From Chryseobacterium sp. KACC 21268 (GTDB lineage Bacteria > Bacteroidota > Bacteroidia > Flavobacteriales > Weeksellaceae), in assembly GCA_028736075.1 (NCBI GenBank), contig CP117875.1:3162001-3226000 (forward strand): a stretch of DNA of 64,000 nucleotides, given 5' to 3'. A program made the position numbers and the translations under genes. Numbering within the stretch: position 1 is the first letter of the stretch; the number at the start of each line of letters is the position of its first letter. Below are positions 48,958-58,812 of the stretch, piece after piece. The notes under the pieces are model-generated. The model did not search any database and was not told the DNA's origin. It was given only the letters and a program-made list of their open reading frames with translations.

Positions 48958-50628
48958 TTACGGTTTGTAACCATCTTTCAAAGTCACCGTTCTGTTGAAC
49001 ACCAAAGTTTCATCAGAAGAATCTCTGTCCTTCATATAATAACCAATTCTTTGGAACTGGAAATGGTCGTCCAAAGTGGCATCTTTCAAGCTTGGTTCAG
49101 CAAATCCGTGCGTTACGTTCAACGATTGTGGATTGATGAATTGGATGAAATCCACATCTTTCTCAGCATCCGGCTGTTCTGTGGTGAACAATCTTTCGTA
49201 AGTTCTGATTTCGATTGGCAATGCGTGTTTTGCAGAAACCCAATGTAGTGTCCCTTTAACTTTTCTAAGACTCGCCTCAGTCCCACTTCCAGACCTTGAA
49301 TCTTCGTCATAAGTTGCAAAAATAGTGGTGATCTCGCCATTCGCATCTTTCTCAACACGTTCTGCTTTGATGATGTACCCTGCTTTCAAGCGCACTTCTC
49401 CATCCAATTTCAGACGGAAGAATTTCTTATCCGCTTCTTCTTTGAAATCTTCTCTTTCGATGTAGATCTCTCTGGAGAAAGGCACTTGTCTTGTCCCAGC
49501 GTTTTCGTCTTCAGGATTGTTTTCCGTTTCCAACCATTCTTCTTTATCTTCTGGATAATTTTCAATGATCAGTTTCACAGGATTTACGACCGCCATCACA
49601 CGCGTTGCCACTTTGTTCAGGTCTTCTCTTACACAAAATTCCAACAATTGGATATCGATCAAGTTTTCACGTTTTGCAACACCCACTTTTTCAATGAAAT
49701 TTTTGATGGCCGTCGGCGTGTAACCTTTTCTTCTGAGTCCAGAGATGGTCGGCATTCTTGGATCATCCCAACCTGTTGTGATATTTTCCTGAACCAATCT
49801 TTGAAGTTTCCTTTTGGAGGTCACCATATAAGAAACGTTCATCCTTGCAAATTCTCTCTGTTTTGGCGCAACACTTTCGTTATCATAAACCTGATCCAAA
49901 TACCATTCGTACAACGGACGGTGGTTTTCAAACTCTAATGAACAAAGGGAATGCGAAATCTGTTCGATATAATCGGATTCTCCGTGTGCCCAATCGTACA
50001 TTGGATAGATCTTCCACTTTTCGCCGGTTCTGTGGTGCGGTTCTTTTAGGATCCTGTACATCACAGGGTCACGCATATTCATATTCGGAGAAGCCATATC
50101 GATTTTCGCACGCAAGCTCATCGCACCTTTATCGAATTCACCATTCTTCATTCTCTCGAACAGATCAAGGCTTTCCTCAACCGGACGGTTTCTGAAAGGC
50201 GATTCTACACCTTCCTCAAAAGGTGTTTTTCTCTGAGCGGTGATATCTTCCGAAGATTGCTCATCTACATAAGCTTTACCTTGTTTGATGAGCTCTACAG
50301 CCCAATTGTAAAGTTGGTCGAAATAATCTGACGTGTAAAGTTCCTGATCATATTTGAAACCCAGCCAATCGATGTCTGCTTTTATAGAATCTACGAATTC
50401 CTGCTCTTCTTTAGCCGGATTGGTATCATCAAAACGAAGATTGACAGGCGCATTATATTTCTGCCCCAAACCAAAGTTGATGCAGATTGCTTTTGTATGA
50501 CCAATGTGAAGATAACCGTTTGGTTCCGGCGGAAATCTGAAACGCAATTGTGTTGCGTCCAAGCCGTTTTCCAAATCATCTTCTATAATTTGCTCGATAA
50601 AATTGAGTGATTTTTTTTCTTCTTCCAT
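48958..50628 (-). CDS. glnS: Glutaminyl-tRNA synthetase
   Basis: Charges tRNA-Gln directly with glutamine. The 556-residue class I enzyme has the HIGH motif (PNGYLHIGHTKAICINFGLG near residue 32), the KMSKS-type motif (MVTSKRKLQRLV), the GlnRS-specific YDWAHGESDYIEQISHSLCS and EFARMNVSYMV. The length is close to that of E. coli GlnRS (554). Its presence suggests the direct pathway for Gln-tRNA in this organism. Confidence 0.95.
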   Translation of the reverse strand: MEEEKKSLNFIEQIIEDDLENGLDATQLRFRFPPEPNGYLHIGHTKAICINFGLGQKYNAPVNLRFDDTNPAKEEQEFVDSIKADIDWLGFKYDQELYTSDYFDQLYNWAVELIKQGKAYVDEQSSEDITAQRKTPFEEGVESPFRNRPVEESLDLFERMKNGEFDKGAMSLRAKIDMASPNMNMRDPVMYRILKEPHHRTGEKWKIYPMYDWAHGESDYIEQISHSLCSLEFENHRPLYEWYLDQVYDNESVAPKQREFARMNVSYMVTSKRKLQRLVQENITTGWDDPRMPTISGLRRKGYTPTAIKNFIEKVGVAKRENLIDIQLLEFCVREDLNKVATRVMAVVNPVKLIIENYPEDKEEWLETENNPEDENAGTRQVPFSREIYIEREDFKEEADKKFFRLKLDGEVRLKAGYIIKAERVEKDANGEITTIFATYDEDSRSGSGTEASLRKVKGTLHWVSAKHALPIEIRTYERLFTTEQPDAEKDVDFIQFINPQSLNVTHGFAEPSLKDATLDDHFQFQRIGYYMKDRDSSDETLVFNRTVTLKDGYKP

Positions 50629-50831
50629 AATCTGAAACTGAGGTGCAAATTTAACTTAATTTCCTCAAAAAAGGAAACGAATATCCTTTATAAATTTTAA
50701 CAATATTCAATATAAAAAAAGCCTCCGTAAACCCTCTTTATTAGCTTTTAAATGTTAAATTTGTGTGAACTTTAAACATTTGGTCATATAGAGTTCATTT
50801 TTTTTTAATTTTGACATATTAATAAATCGAA

Positions 50832-51509
50832 ATGAATCGTAAAAAAATCCTTTTAATTGATGATGAACAGGACATCTTGGAAATCATCTCTTATAATTTG
50901 GAAAAAGAAGGCTATCAGGTTTTCACTGCTGGTAACGGAAATGAAGGAATCGCAAAAGCAAAAGAGATTTTGCCGGATCTCATTCTACTAGACGTTATGA
51001 TGCCCGAAAAAGACGGCATCGAGACCTGCCAGGATCTTAGAAAGGTCAAAGAACTTCAAAAAACATTGATTGTATTCTTGTCTGCAAGAAGCGAGGAATT
51101 TTCTCAACTAGCTGGCTATCAAGCCGGAGCAAATGATTACATTGTCAAATTGATCAAACCAAAAGTTCTGATCTCCAAAGTAGCTGCTTTATTACAGCTA
51201 GGCGCCAACTCTCAGGAGAACTCCAACTACATCGAAATCGGCGACCTCATCATCGACAAAGACAACTTCAAAGTTTCCAAAGCGAAAGAAGAGTTTTTGC
51301 TCCCTAAAAAGGAATTTGACCTGCTTTACCTTTTAGCTTCCAACACAGAAAAGGTATTCAAAAGAGAAGAGATCTTGGAACGCGTTTGGGGCAACGATGT
51401 GATTGTAGGAGAAAGAACAATCGATGTACACATCCGTAGATTGAGAGAGAAACTTGGGATCAACACGATCCAGACACTCAAAGGAATTGGTTATAAATTA
51501 GTAGTATAA
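50832..51509 (+). CDS. Response regulator, OmpR/PhoB type
   Basis: A 225-residue regulator. Receiver with acidic pocket (LLIDDEQDILEIIS), the phosphoacceptor Asp at 54 (LILLDVMMPEKDG) and Lys in the VKLIKPKVL stretch, followed by an OmpR winged helix (LPKKEFDLLYLLASNTEKVF, ILERVWGNDVIVGERTIDVH, RLREKLGINTIQTLKGIGYK). It precedes the PhoR-like kinase by 31 bases, an arrangement like PhoB-PhoR. Confidence 0.9.
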   Translation: MNRKKILLIDDEQDILEIISYNLEKEGYQVFTAGNGNEGIAKAKEILPDLILLDVMMPEKDGIETCQDLRKVKELQKTLIVFLSARSEEFSQLAGYQAGANDYIVKLIKPKVLISKVAALLQLGANSQENSNYIEIGDLIIDKDNFKVSKAKEEFLLPKKEFDLLYLLASNTEKVFKREEILERVWGNDVIVGERTIDVHIRRLREKLGINTIQTLKGIGYKLVV

Positions 51510-51540
51510 GGTTTTCTGAAAAGAAAATCTTTTTTTTGAA

Positions 51541-52629
51541 ATGAGATTTAGAAATTCGGTGAAGATCAATTGGATATCGGTTGCAGCATCATTTTTATTG
51601 GTGGCTGTGGTTGGCGTCGTTGTCTTGCTCTTTGAGTTTTATACGGACGACATCTACTACAAAACTCGGGATTTCAATTATTTCCTCATTTTTACCCTTT
51701 GGTTTTTGTTTGTCATCAATTATTTTGTTCTGGAGTTTCTGTTTAGCTTTTACAGTAGAAATCAAATCAGAAGAATCACGAATATCCTTCCGGAAGACAT
51801 CATCCACGATTACGACACGGACCTTGGCTTCAAAGAACTCGGCGAAAAGATGCACGAGATGAATCAGCGAAATGCCGAGATGGACCTGATGAAAGAAATG
51901 GAAGATTACCGAAAAGAATATATCGGAAACGTTTCTCACGAGCTGAAAACGCCATTATTCTCCATTCAAGGTTACATCGAAACATTGCGTGATGGCGGTG
52001 TGGAAGATTTGAACGTGCGCGACAAATATTTGGAACGAATTGACAAGTCCGTAGAAAGACTTCTCAACATCGTGAAAGACCTGGATATGATCAACCGTTT
52101 TGAGGCAGGACAAATTGAACTGAAGTTCTCGACTTTTGATATCAACCATTTGATCCAGGAGGTTTTTGATCTTTTGGAAATGGAAGCGGAAAGACAATCT
52201 ATGACGATGCAGTTGCAGACCACGCAATCTCAGCTATTTGTTTTTGCGGATAAACAGAGAATCTCGCAGGTTTTGATCAACCTGATCTCCAATGCCGTGA
52301 AATATGCGAATCGCGAAGAGGCGCAGATCATCGTTTCTACAAGAGAAGGAATGAAAAGCATCCACATCTCTGTGGAAGACAACGGAATGGGAATCAAACC
52401 GGAAAATCTTCCCAGGATCTTTGAGCGTTTTTACCGCGTAGAATCCAGCAGAAACAGGAAAGAAGGAGGATCAGGACTTGGATTAGCGATTGTAAAACAC
52501 ATTATGGAAGCTCATAAACAAATGATCTCCGTAGAAAGTGTCTATCTTTCCGGAACTAAATTTAAGTTCAAATTGGCCAAATCTTCGATTGAAAAAATGA
52601 AGAAAATGAAAGCTAATTTCATCGAATAA
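51541..52629 (+). CDS. Sensor histidine kinase, PhoR-like
   Basis: A 362-residue kinase. Two membrane helices (ISVAASFLLVAVVGVVVLLF and FLIFTLWFLFVINYFVLEFL) near residues 12-65, a short linker, the H box with His133 (GNVSHELKTPLFSIQGYIET), the N box (ISQVLINLISNAVKYANREE), G1 (VEDNGMGIKPENL), F box and G2 (GGSGLGLAIVKHIMEAH). It pairs with the upstream regulator. A short sensor part suggests signal input through the membrane or partners. The likeness to PhoR is general, so phosphate control is not proved. Confidence 0.88.
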   Translation: MRFRNSVKINWISVAASFLLVAVVGVVVLLFEFYTDDIYYKTRDFNYFLIFTLWFLFVINYFVLEFLFSFYSRNQIRRITNILPEDIIHDYDTDLGFKELGEKMHEMNQRNAEMDLMKEMEDYRKEYIGNVSHELKTPLFSIQGYIETLRDGGVEDLNVRDKYLERIDKSVERLLNIVKDLDMINRFEAGQIELKFSTFDINHLIQEVFDLLEMEAERQSMTMQLQTTQSQLFVFADKQRISQVLINLISNAVKYANREEAQIIVSTREGMKSIHISVEDNGMGIKPENLPRIFERFYRVESSRNRKEGGSGLGLAIVKHIMEAHKQMISVESVYLSGTKFKFKLAKSSIEKMKKMKANFIE

Positions 52630-52759
52630 TTTTGATCCTGAAAACGCTGAATTTATAAAAAACTTTTTTGAAAAAAAATTTACTAGAAATTTTTATGGAA
52701 TTTCATTTGTTTTATATTTGCATCATTAATCAAGCTAATAAAGTTAAAGTAAAACAACA

Positions 52760-53344
52760 ATGGTTTATAAGATAAGAGTAATTCTAGACGCAAAGGATAC
52801 GATCTTCAGAGACATCGAGGTGAAAGGTAAACAGACACTTTGGAATCTGCAATTGGGTATCAAGAGCGCCTTCAATTTACCAGGTGAAGAGTTGTCTTCT
52901 TTTTATTTTTCTGATGATGAATGGAATGAAGGCCGCGCAATTCCTTTGGAAGATATGAGTGATGACGGCGACGGCGAAATAATGTCCGACATCTACCTGC
53001 CAGAAGGTTTCCCTGCAGTTGGAGAGAAAATGAGATTCCAATACGGATTCATAGAGCTTTGGGAATTTTTCTGCGAGCTATTGGAGATCGTGGATGAGAA
53101 ACCTGCTGTCAATTATCCGATCACGGTTTACAGATTTGGAAATGTTCCATTGAAAGCGCCTAGCAAAACAGGTTCTTCCAACGGAAAAAGCAAAAATTCT
53201 GTAATGCCTTTGTTGGACGATGATTTTGGAGACTTCGAATCGGAGTTCAAAGCGACAAGTTTTGAGGACGAAGATGATGACTTCAACGATGACGAGGAAG
53301 AAGACGGCTACAACGACGTTTTCGAAGAAGACGATGAAGATTAA
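52760..53344 (+). CDS. Plasmid pRiA4b ORF-3-like protein
   Basis: A 194-residue protein with a PRiA4_ORF3 domain (also called IS1096 element passenger TnpR family): MVYKIRVILDAKDTIFRDIE at the start, LGIKSAFNLPGEELSSFYFS, GEKMRFQYGFIELWEFFCEL. The tail from about residue 150 is very acidic (EDDDFNDDEEEDGYNDVFEE). Such proteins are widespread outside any plasmid and their role is unknown. No IS elements are next to it. TATATTTG (52713-52720) is a likely -7 box. Confidence 0.82.
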   Translation: MVYKIRVILDAKDTIFRDIEVKGKQTLWNLQLGIKSAFNLPGEELSSFYFSDDEWNEGRAIPLEDMSDDGDGEIMSDIYLPEGFPAVGEKMRFQYGFIELWEFFCELLEIVDEKPAVNYPITVYRFGNVPLKAPSKTGSSNGKSKNSVMPLLDDDFGDFESEFKATSFEDEDDDFNDDEEEDGYNDVFEEDDED

Positions 53345-53369
53345 GAATCTTTTCTGAAAAAATTAAAAG

Positions 53370-53392
53370 CCCGAGTTTTTCGGGTTTTTTTA
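53370..53392 (+). terminator. Terminator after the pRiA4b-like gene
   Basis: CCCGA (53370-53374) and TCGGG (53380-53384) with flanking A and T runs. Confidence 0.7.
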
Positions 53393-53737
53393 TGTTTAAA
53401 ATTCCAATTTTAAATATCTATACCATTTTTACAATTCAAAATTAGGCTTTAATGGCTTATCTCACTTTAATCATTTTATCAACAGAGAACCTGACTGTCA
53501 ATACATTAAAAATAATTATTAAATATTAAATAATATAATATTATGATTAATAATATTTCAAAATAAACATAAGATAATTTTTAAACTATTTACAAAAATT
53601 TAACAACATATATTTAATTATTTAAACAAATAAACAATATTATTATATTAATTATAAAAATAAATAATTTACGGTACGATTTTAGAATACATATAAACAA
53701 GTCGAATTAATTAAATTTTGACTCATTATATAATAAT
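53393..53737. other. AT-rich gap upstream of the DUF3494 gene
   Basis: No gene. The sequence is extremely A/T-rich (53500-53700) with many short inverted runs of A and T, then CGGTACGATTTTAG near 53671. A long leader or promoter region for the DUF3494 gene is the likely content; no clear consensus promoter. Confidence 0.5.
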
Positions 53738-55345
53738 ATGAAAAAATATCTAAAATTGGTAGCTTCTGTTGCCTTCGTGGGTCTTAACTCGTTAATGACC
53801 GCTCAGGCTCCTGCTCTTGGCACCACTTCCAACTTCGCCCTTTTTTCGAAAAATGGTGCTGTAACAAACACTGGGCTTTCTCACCTTACAGGAGATGTAG
53901 GAACTGCGAATGGCGCTGCCACCAACTTCGGGAATGTAGACGGTGTAATGCATGATTCCGACGGCGCTGCAGAAAGTGCTGCTGCTTCGTTAACAATCGC
54001 ATACAATCTGCTAAACGCTGCGACTCCTAATTTTTTCCCGGCACCACTTTTAGGGAATGGACAAACACTTACAGCCGGTACCTATTCAATCGGCCAAAGT
54101 GCAACGCTTGACAACACTTTGACGTTAGATGGCGGCGGTAGTGCAAATTCTGTTTTTATCATCCAGATTCAAGGTGCATTTTCTTCTACTTCAGGATCTA
54201 AGGTGATTCTTACAAATGGCGCTGTTGCATGTAACGTCTTCTGGAAAGTTGAAGGACTTGTAAATCTTGCCACCAATACAGAAATGAAAGGGACAATTGT
54301 CGCAAACAATGCAGCAATAGTTCTTAACGATGGTGTAAAACTTGAAGGTCGTGCACTTTCCACAACAGGGGCAATCTCAGTTTCTGGTGTCACAGTTACC
54401 AAACCAATCGGCTGTGGATCTGTAACTCTTACTGGACCATTGCAGCCTGCATTAAACTCTGTAGCGTGCTATACAATCTTTACAGGAAGCGGAACGGTTA
54501 CCAACTCTGGCGTCTCTTTAGTGACGGGCGATATTGGATCCAATGTTGGTCTTACAACTGGTTTTTCTGCACTTAATGTAACAGGGACCATCCATTCCAA
54601 TCCTGATATGTCAACCGCGACTTGTGCCACAGATCTTGGGACTGTTTATACTTATCTTAATATATTACCAACAGATATTGAGCTACTCTATCCTGCATCT
54701 TTCGGAAACGATCTTGTTTTGACGCCGCATACTTACCTTCTAAATGCTGCTACAGTTCTGAACGGAAATGTAATTCTAAATGCCCAAGGTAATGCAGACG
54801 CAGTTTTCGTTATCAAAATAGTTGGTGCTTTATCAACCAGCACTTATGCTTCAGTGATTTTACAGAACGGAGCTCAGGCAAAAAATGTCTTTTGGAAAGT
54901 GGATGGCGCAATCAGTTTGAACGACTACTCAAACTTTAAAGGAACTTTGATTGGCAACAACGGTGCAATCAATTTGAATACTGGCGTAAATATAGAAGGC
55001 CGCGTTCTTACCACAACTGGCGCTGTAGCAACTGCAAGCATTACTGCTGTGATGACCGCAGGATGTAATACAGGAACATTGGCAGTAGGCGCTTCAAATT
55101 TAGACAAACAAAATGCTAAGTTTTATCCAAATCCATTTACCTCAGTTCTAAATGTTAGTTTAAATGATACAAATTTAGGATCTAATCTGACAATTTACAA
55201 TGCAGCAGGATCAAGAGTGGTGAGCAAAGTTTTAAATGATAAGACAAATGCTTTACAAATGACTCTTCCTGCAGGAACATACTTCTACCAACTGAAATCC
55301 AAAAATGGTAAACAACAAACTGGTAAAATTATTTCCAAGCCATAG
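53738..55345 (+). CDS. Double DUF3494 (ice-binding-like) protein with T9SS sorting domain
   Basis: A 535-residue secreted protein: signal peptide (SVAFVGLNSLMTAQA), two DUF3494 domains in tandem (about 27-225, LGTTSNFALFSKNGAVTNTG, and about 240-440, CYTIFTGSGTVTNSGVSLVT), and a type A sorting domain (KFYPNPFTSVLNVSL, ending GTYFYQLKSKNGKQQTGK). DUF3494 is the fold of many ice-binding and ice-structuring proteins, but it also serves as adhesin, so antifreeze action is only a possibility. Both domains keep the Ala/Thr/Gly-rich beta-helix pattern. Secretion by T9SS to the surface or outside is likely. Confidence 0.85.
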   Translation: MKKYLKLVASVAFVGLNSLMTAQAPALGTTSNFALFSKNGAVTNTGLSHLTGDVGTANGAATNFGNVDGVMHDSDGAAESAAASLTIAYNLLNAATPNFFPAPLLGNGQTLTAGTYSIGQSATLDNTLTLDGGGSANSVFIIQIQGAFSSTSGSKVILTNGAVACNVFWKVEGLVNLATNTEMKGTIVANNAAIVLNDGVKLEGRALSTTGAISVSGVTVTKPIGCGSVTLTGPLQPALNSVACYTIFTGSGTVTNSGVSLVTGDIGSNVGLTTGFSALNVTGTIHSNPDMSTATCATDLGTVYTYLNILPTDIELLYPASFGNDLVLTPHTYLLNAATVLNGNVILNAQGNADAVFVIKIVGALSTSTYASVILQNGAQAKNVFWKVDGAISLNDYSNFKGTLIGNNGAINLNTGVNIEGRVLTTTGAVATASITAVMTAGCNTGTLAVGASNLDKQNAKFYPNPFTSVLNVSLNDTNLGSNLTIYNAAGSRVVSKVLNDKTNALQMTLPAGTYFYQLKSKNGKQQTGKIISKP

Positions 55346-55358
55346 GATAAATCCTAAT

Positions 55359-55460
55359 ATGATAGTAGAAATACTGAGTAGAGAATTTGGATTATTTGTT
55401 ACTGGTGTTATTTTAATATTATACTACGGGTCTAAAGCGAATAAAAGTAATGACAAGTAA
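55359..55460 (+). CDS. Possible small membrane protein, 33 residues
   Basis: ATG at 55359 gives MIVEILSREFGLFVTGVILI and a Lys/Asn-rich end (YYGSKANKSNDK), one predicted membrane helix. It starts 13 bases after the DUF3494 gene. It may be a real short ORF or chance; codon use gives no help at this length. Confidence 0.3.
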   Translation: MIVEILSREFGLFVTGVILILYYGSKANKSNDK

Positions 55461-55499
55461 ATCTATTTATAAACCATCGAAAATTAAACTTAAACAAAA

Positions 55500-55525
55500 A
55501 AAGTCCTGCCAATCGGTAGGACTTT
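55500..55525. terminator. Bidirectional terminator
   Basis: AAAGTCCTGCC (55500-55510) and GGTAGGACTTT (55515-55525) with one G-T pair, between convergent genes. Confidence 0.8.
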
Positions 55526-55564
55526 TTATTATTTAATATTGAGACAATTTATTATTGCTGCGGA

Positions 55565-56200
55565 TTAAAGACATTTTACAGCATCTCTCCTATCCTTATT
55601 CTTCATTAGCAAATCAAAATGCTTTTGTAATTCTGCAATAGAACAATTTTTCATTTCCTTATTCGGAACATTTTCAGATTTTGGATTGTTGGCAGATTTG
55701 GATTTCAAAGTATATTTTTTCTCCAAACATTGAATTGACTTACCATTCACAATATAGAAACGCTGCTCAGTCACATCATCTTTCGTCTCTGGCTTGTCTG
55801 CCGTTCCACCATCGAAACTCCAGACAGTTTCATCTTTAAAGACAAAATAAGGTTTTCCATCAATAACAAAATAATTTTCAGTCGATGAAAAATGACTGTC
55901 CGCCTGGAAATGTTTCACAACTTTTAGTGTACCGTTTTCGGAGTAATAAACCACATTACCCGAAATCTCATCACATTCATATTTAAAACCTACCGAATCC
56001 AAATCCTTCGCTACCAACTTAGAATTGACCAATTGATATTCTTGTCTTATTCCATTTACCGAATTTAAATCCTTACTCAAGCTGAGCGAATGCGATTTTA
56101 CTTTCGTACTGATGGCATCGGAAGAAACAGAGGCGTCTTCCTTTTCATTCTTACAGTTGAAAATTAAAACAAGGCCGATAAGTAAAAAAATATTTTTCAT
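55565..56200 (-). CDS. Hypothetical lipoprotein, 211 residues
   Basis: Signal with lipobox (NIFLLIGLVLIFNCKNEKED). The rest is a beta-rich domain (LDSVGFKYECDEISGNVVYY, FVIDGKPYFVFKDETVWSFD) with several Cys near the end (QCLEKKY, NCSIAEL, AVKCL). Not recognised. Its own strand run has no close neighbours. Confidence 0.6.
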   Translation of the reverse strand: MKNIFLLIGLVLIFNCKNEKEDASVSSDAISTKVKSHSLSLSKDLNSVNGIRQEYQLVNSKLVAKDLDSVGFKYECDEISGNVVYYSENGTLKVVKHFQADSHFSSTENYFVIDGKPYFVFKDETVWSFDGGTADKPETKDDVTEQRFYIVNGKSIQCLEKKYTLKSKSANNPKSENVPNKEMKNCSIAELQKHFDLLMKNKDRRDAVKCL

Positions 56201-56328
56201 AGAGTAAGTTCTTTAAATTTTGAAGATTACCAACAAAAAATGTGCAACAATCCCGAAAACGAAAAACGCCCACATTTCTGCAGACATTTTTCACTAACTA
56301 AAACTAAACTTAAAACTTAATATTATGC

Positions 56329-57120
56329 TTATGGATTCCCATACATATTGGATTCGCCACCGTCTATTGCAATCACCTGACCGGAAACATATCCGTTCTC
56401 ATCACTTAATAGGTAGGCAACCAGATTTCCAACATCTTTCGGATCACCCAATTTTCTGGTTGGGTTTCTTGATGCATATTCTGCTTCGGCAGCTTTAGGG
56501 TCTTGTGGATTGACTTGATTGAAAGCTTCTGCAACCATCGGCGTCAAAATCGCTCCTGGAGCAATAGCGTTGGTTAGGATATTATATTTACCATATTCCA
56601 AAGCGGCATTTTTCGTCATTCCGGCAACAGCGTGTTTCGTCGCGACATAAGCCGTTTGATTGGACACACCGCGAATTCCTCCTACTGAAGCGACGTTCAC
56701 AATCCTTCCACCACCATTTTTCTGAAGTTCCGGGATGATGTACTTCATTCCGTAATAAACACCTAAAAGATTGATATCAATAACTTTTTTAAAGACCTCG
56801 ATATCGTAATCTACCAGTGGTGCCTGCTTACCTTCGATTCCCGCATTATTGTAAAGTCCATCCACTTTGCCGAATGTCTTTACCGTTTCATCCACATAAT
56901 TTTTCACCTGTTCTTCTACGGACACATCCGCTTTGACAGTTAAGAATTTACTTTCTGGATATTTGGATTCCAGTTCTGACTTTGCTTTTTCCAATGCTTC
57001 AGAATTGTAATCTACCAATGTAAGATCTGCACCTTTGGAGGCGAGAGATTCTGCAGCAGCAAGGCCTAATCCCATTGCTGCACCTGTAACTATAATTGTT
57101 TTTCCTTTAAAATTTGACAT
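56329..57120 (-). CDS. SDR family oxidoreductase, 263 residues
   Basis: Classical short-chain dehydrogenase. NAD(P)-binding GAAMGLGLAAAE near residue 12, the NNAG motif (LYNNAGIEG near 91), the catalytic Ser and YxxxK (VASVGGIRGVSNQTAYVATK) and the late GGESNMYGNP. The length fits the family. The substrate is not predictable. Asp at VDYNS (after beta-2) suggests NAD+ preference. Confidence 0.88.
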   Translation of the reverse strand: MSNFKGKTIIVTGAAMGLGLAAAESLASKGADLTLVDYNSEALEKAKSELESKYPESKFLTVKADVSVEEQVKNYVDETVKTFGKVDGLYNNAGIEGKQAPLVDYDIEVFKKVIDINLLGVYYGMKYIIPELQKNGGGRIVNVASVGGIRGVSNQTAYVATKHAVAGMTKNAALEYGKYNILTNAIAPGAILTPMVAEAFNQVNPQDPKAAEAEYASRNPTRKLGDPKDVGNLVAYLLSDENGYVSGQVIAIDGGESNMYGNP

Positions 57121-57345
57121 GATATTGTATATTATTTCATTGCTTCATTATGCAACATTGATACCTATCTATTATTAAGAAATCTTAAAGTTTTGCTAAA
57201 TTTCACTCTAATGATATAGTTGAGAAATACCAAGCAATACTTTTATCAAACATTAACAAGGCCGAATTTCCCGGGCTTTTTTATTTTTATTACATTTACA
57301 GAATAGACAAAAAGAATTCATAAAATCAAGAGAAATTATTTTAGA

Positions 57346-58701
57346 ATGAAAAAACTGATTCTTATCCCGGCAATCGCCGCATTATTAGTATCGTGCAAAA
57401 CATTGAAACCTACCGAAAATACAACTATGGAACAACCGCAAGACTGGAAACGAACCACGAATATCTATGAAGTCAATGTAAGACAATATACGCAGGAAGG
57501 CACTTTCGAAGCTTTTGAAAAACACTTGCCAAGACTCAAAAAAATGGGCGTGAAGACACTTTGGTTTATGCCAATCACACCCATTGCGCAACTCAACAAA
57601 AAAGGAACTTTGGGAAGCCAATATGCGGCCTATGATTACACATCCATCAATCCTGAGTTCGGAACCTTGGACAACTTCAAACATTTGGTGGACGAAGCTC
57701 ACGAAATGGGTTTCAAAGTGATAATAGATTGGGTAGCAAACCACACAGGTTGGGATCACGTTTGGACCAAATCGCACCCAGAATATTATTTGAAGGACGA
57801 AGACGGAAGTTTCCACAAAGCCAGCGGAATGGATGACATTATCGAGCTGGACTTCACCAACAAAGAAATGCGTCTGGAAATGATCGAGGCAATGAAATAT
57901 TGGGTGAAAGAAACCAATATCGACGGTTTCCGTTGCGATCTTGCAAGCTGGGTAGAAGTTGACTTTTGGCAACAAGCAAGACCAGAAGTGGAAAAACTGA
58001 AACCAATGTTCTTCCTAGGAGAATTTGATGAGTTGGAATCACCCGAATATGGAAAGGTTTTCGATGCAAGCTACAGTTGGAAATGGATGCACCTGACCAA
58101 AGACTTCTATCAAAAACATTTGCCACTTTCAGATTTGAAAAACCTTTTGGAGCAATATTCAAAAATTGGAGACAATTCAATGAGAGCTTGGTTTACGAGC
58201 AATCACGACGAGAATTCTTGGAACGGAACCGAATACGAAAAGTACGGAGATCTTGCACCAGCTTTGGCCGTTTTCTCAGCAACTTGGAATGGCGTTCCAC
58301 TTTTGTACAACGGACAGGAATTGCCGATGAAAACCAAACGTCTGGAATTCTTTGAGAAAGATCCAATTCCGTGGACAGAAAAATTTGCGATGGAAGATTT
58401 TTATAAAATATTATTAAATCTAAAATCCGAAAATCCTGCACTGCGAGGTGGCGATCCAGCGGTAACGACGTTCTGGGTAAACACCACTGCGAACGATAAA
58501 ATCTTGGCTTACCTAAGAAAAAATGAAGACAGGGAAGTTTTGGTTTTGATCAACACGAGCAAAGATCCTGTCAATTTCAAATTGGAGGACGACCATTCTA
58601 TCGGAAGCTACAAGAATGTCTTCTCCAAATCCAAAGCTGAATTCACCAAAGGTTCTGACGTAAGCCTGAATGCTTATGGCTATTTGGTTTTTGAGAAATA
58701 G
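57346..58701 (+). CDS. Alpha-amylase family (GH13) lipoprotein
   Basis: A 451-residue GH13 enzyme anchored as lipoprotein (LIPAIAALLVSCKTLKPTEN). The four conserved regions: VIIDWVANHTG, GFRCDLASWVE (nucleophile Asp), FLGEFDE (acid Glu) and FTSNHDENSWNG. A C-terminal beta domain begins near residue 370. Probably degrades starch or other alpha-glucans at the cell surface or in the periplasm. It stands alone, far from the glg genes, and convergent with the next gene. Confidence 0.88.
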   Translation: MKKLILIPAIAALLVSCKTLKPTENTTMEQPQDWKRTTNIYEVNVRQYTQEGTFEAFEKHLPRLKKMGVKTLWFMPITPIAQLNKKGTLGSQYAAYDYTSINPEFGTLDNFKHLVDEAHEMGFKVIIDWVANHTGWDHVWTKSHPEYYLKDEDGSFHKASGMDDIIELDFTNKEMRLEMIEAMKYWVKETNIDGFRCDLASWVEVDFWQQARPEVEKLKPMFFLGEFDELESPEYGKVFDASYSWKWMHLTKDFYQKHLPLSDLKNLLEQYSKIGDNSMRAWFTSNHDENSWNGTEYEKYGDLAPALAVFSATWNGVPLLYNGQELPMKTKRLEFFEKDPIPWTEKFAMEDFYKILLNLKSENPALRGGDPAVTTFWVNTTANDKILAYLRKNEDREVLVLINTSKDPVNFKLEDDHSIGSYKNVFSKSKAEFTKGSDVSLNAYGYLVFEK

Positions 58702-58756
58702 GATGTAGATTTGAAGAAAATAGACTGATAGATGAAAGACTTTTCATCTCAACAGA

Positions 58757-58791
58757 AAACCCCTTCAGAGTTTTGAACTCTGAAGGGGTTT
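58757..58791. terminator. Bidirectional terminator
   Basis: AAACCCCTTCAGAGTT (58757-58772) is perfectly complementary to 58776-58791, between convergent genes. Confidence 0.88.
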
Positions 58792-58812
58792 ATTTTTGAT
58801 ATAATATAGATA

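Noticed and set aside
52760..53344. Transposon passenger gene suggested by the IS1096 family name
   Set aside because: No transposase or inverted repeats nearby; the family is widespread in chromosomes.
57259..57290. Possible terminator with GGCC/GGGC near 57265
   Set aside because: The stem is short and there is no plus-strand gene just upstream of it.
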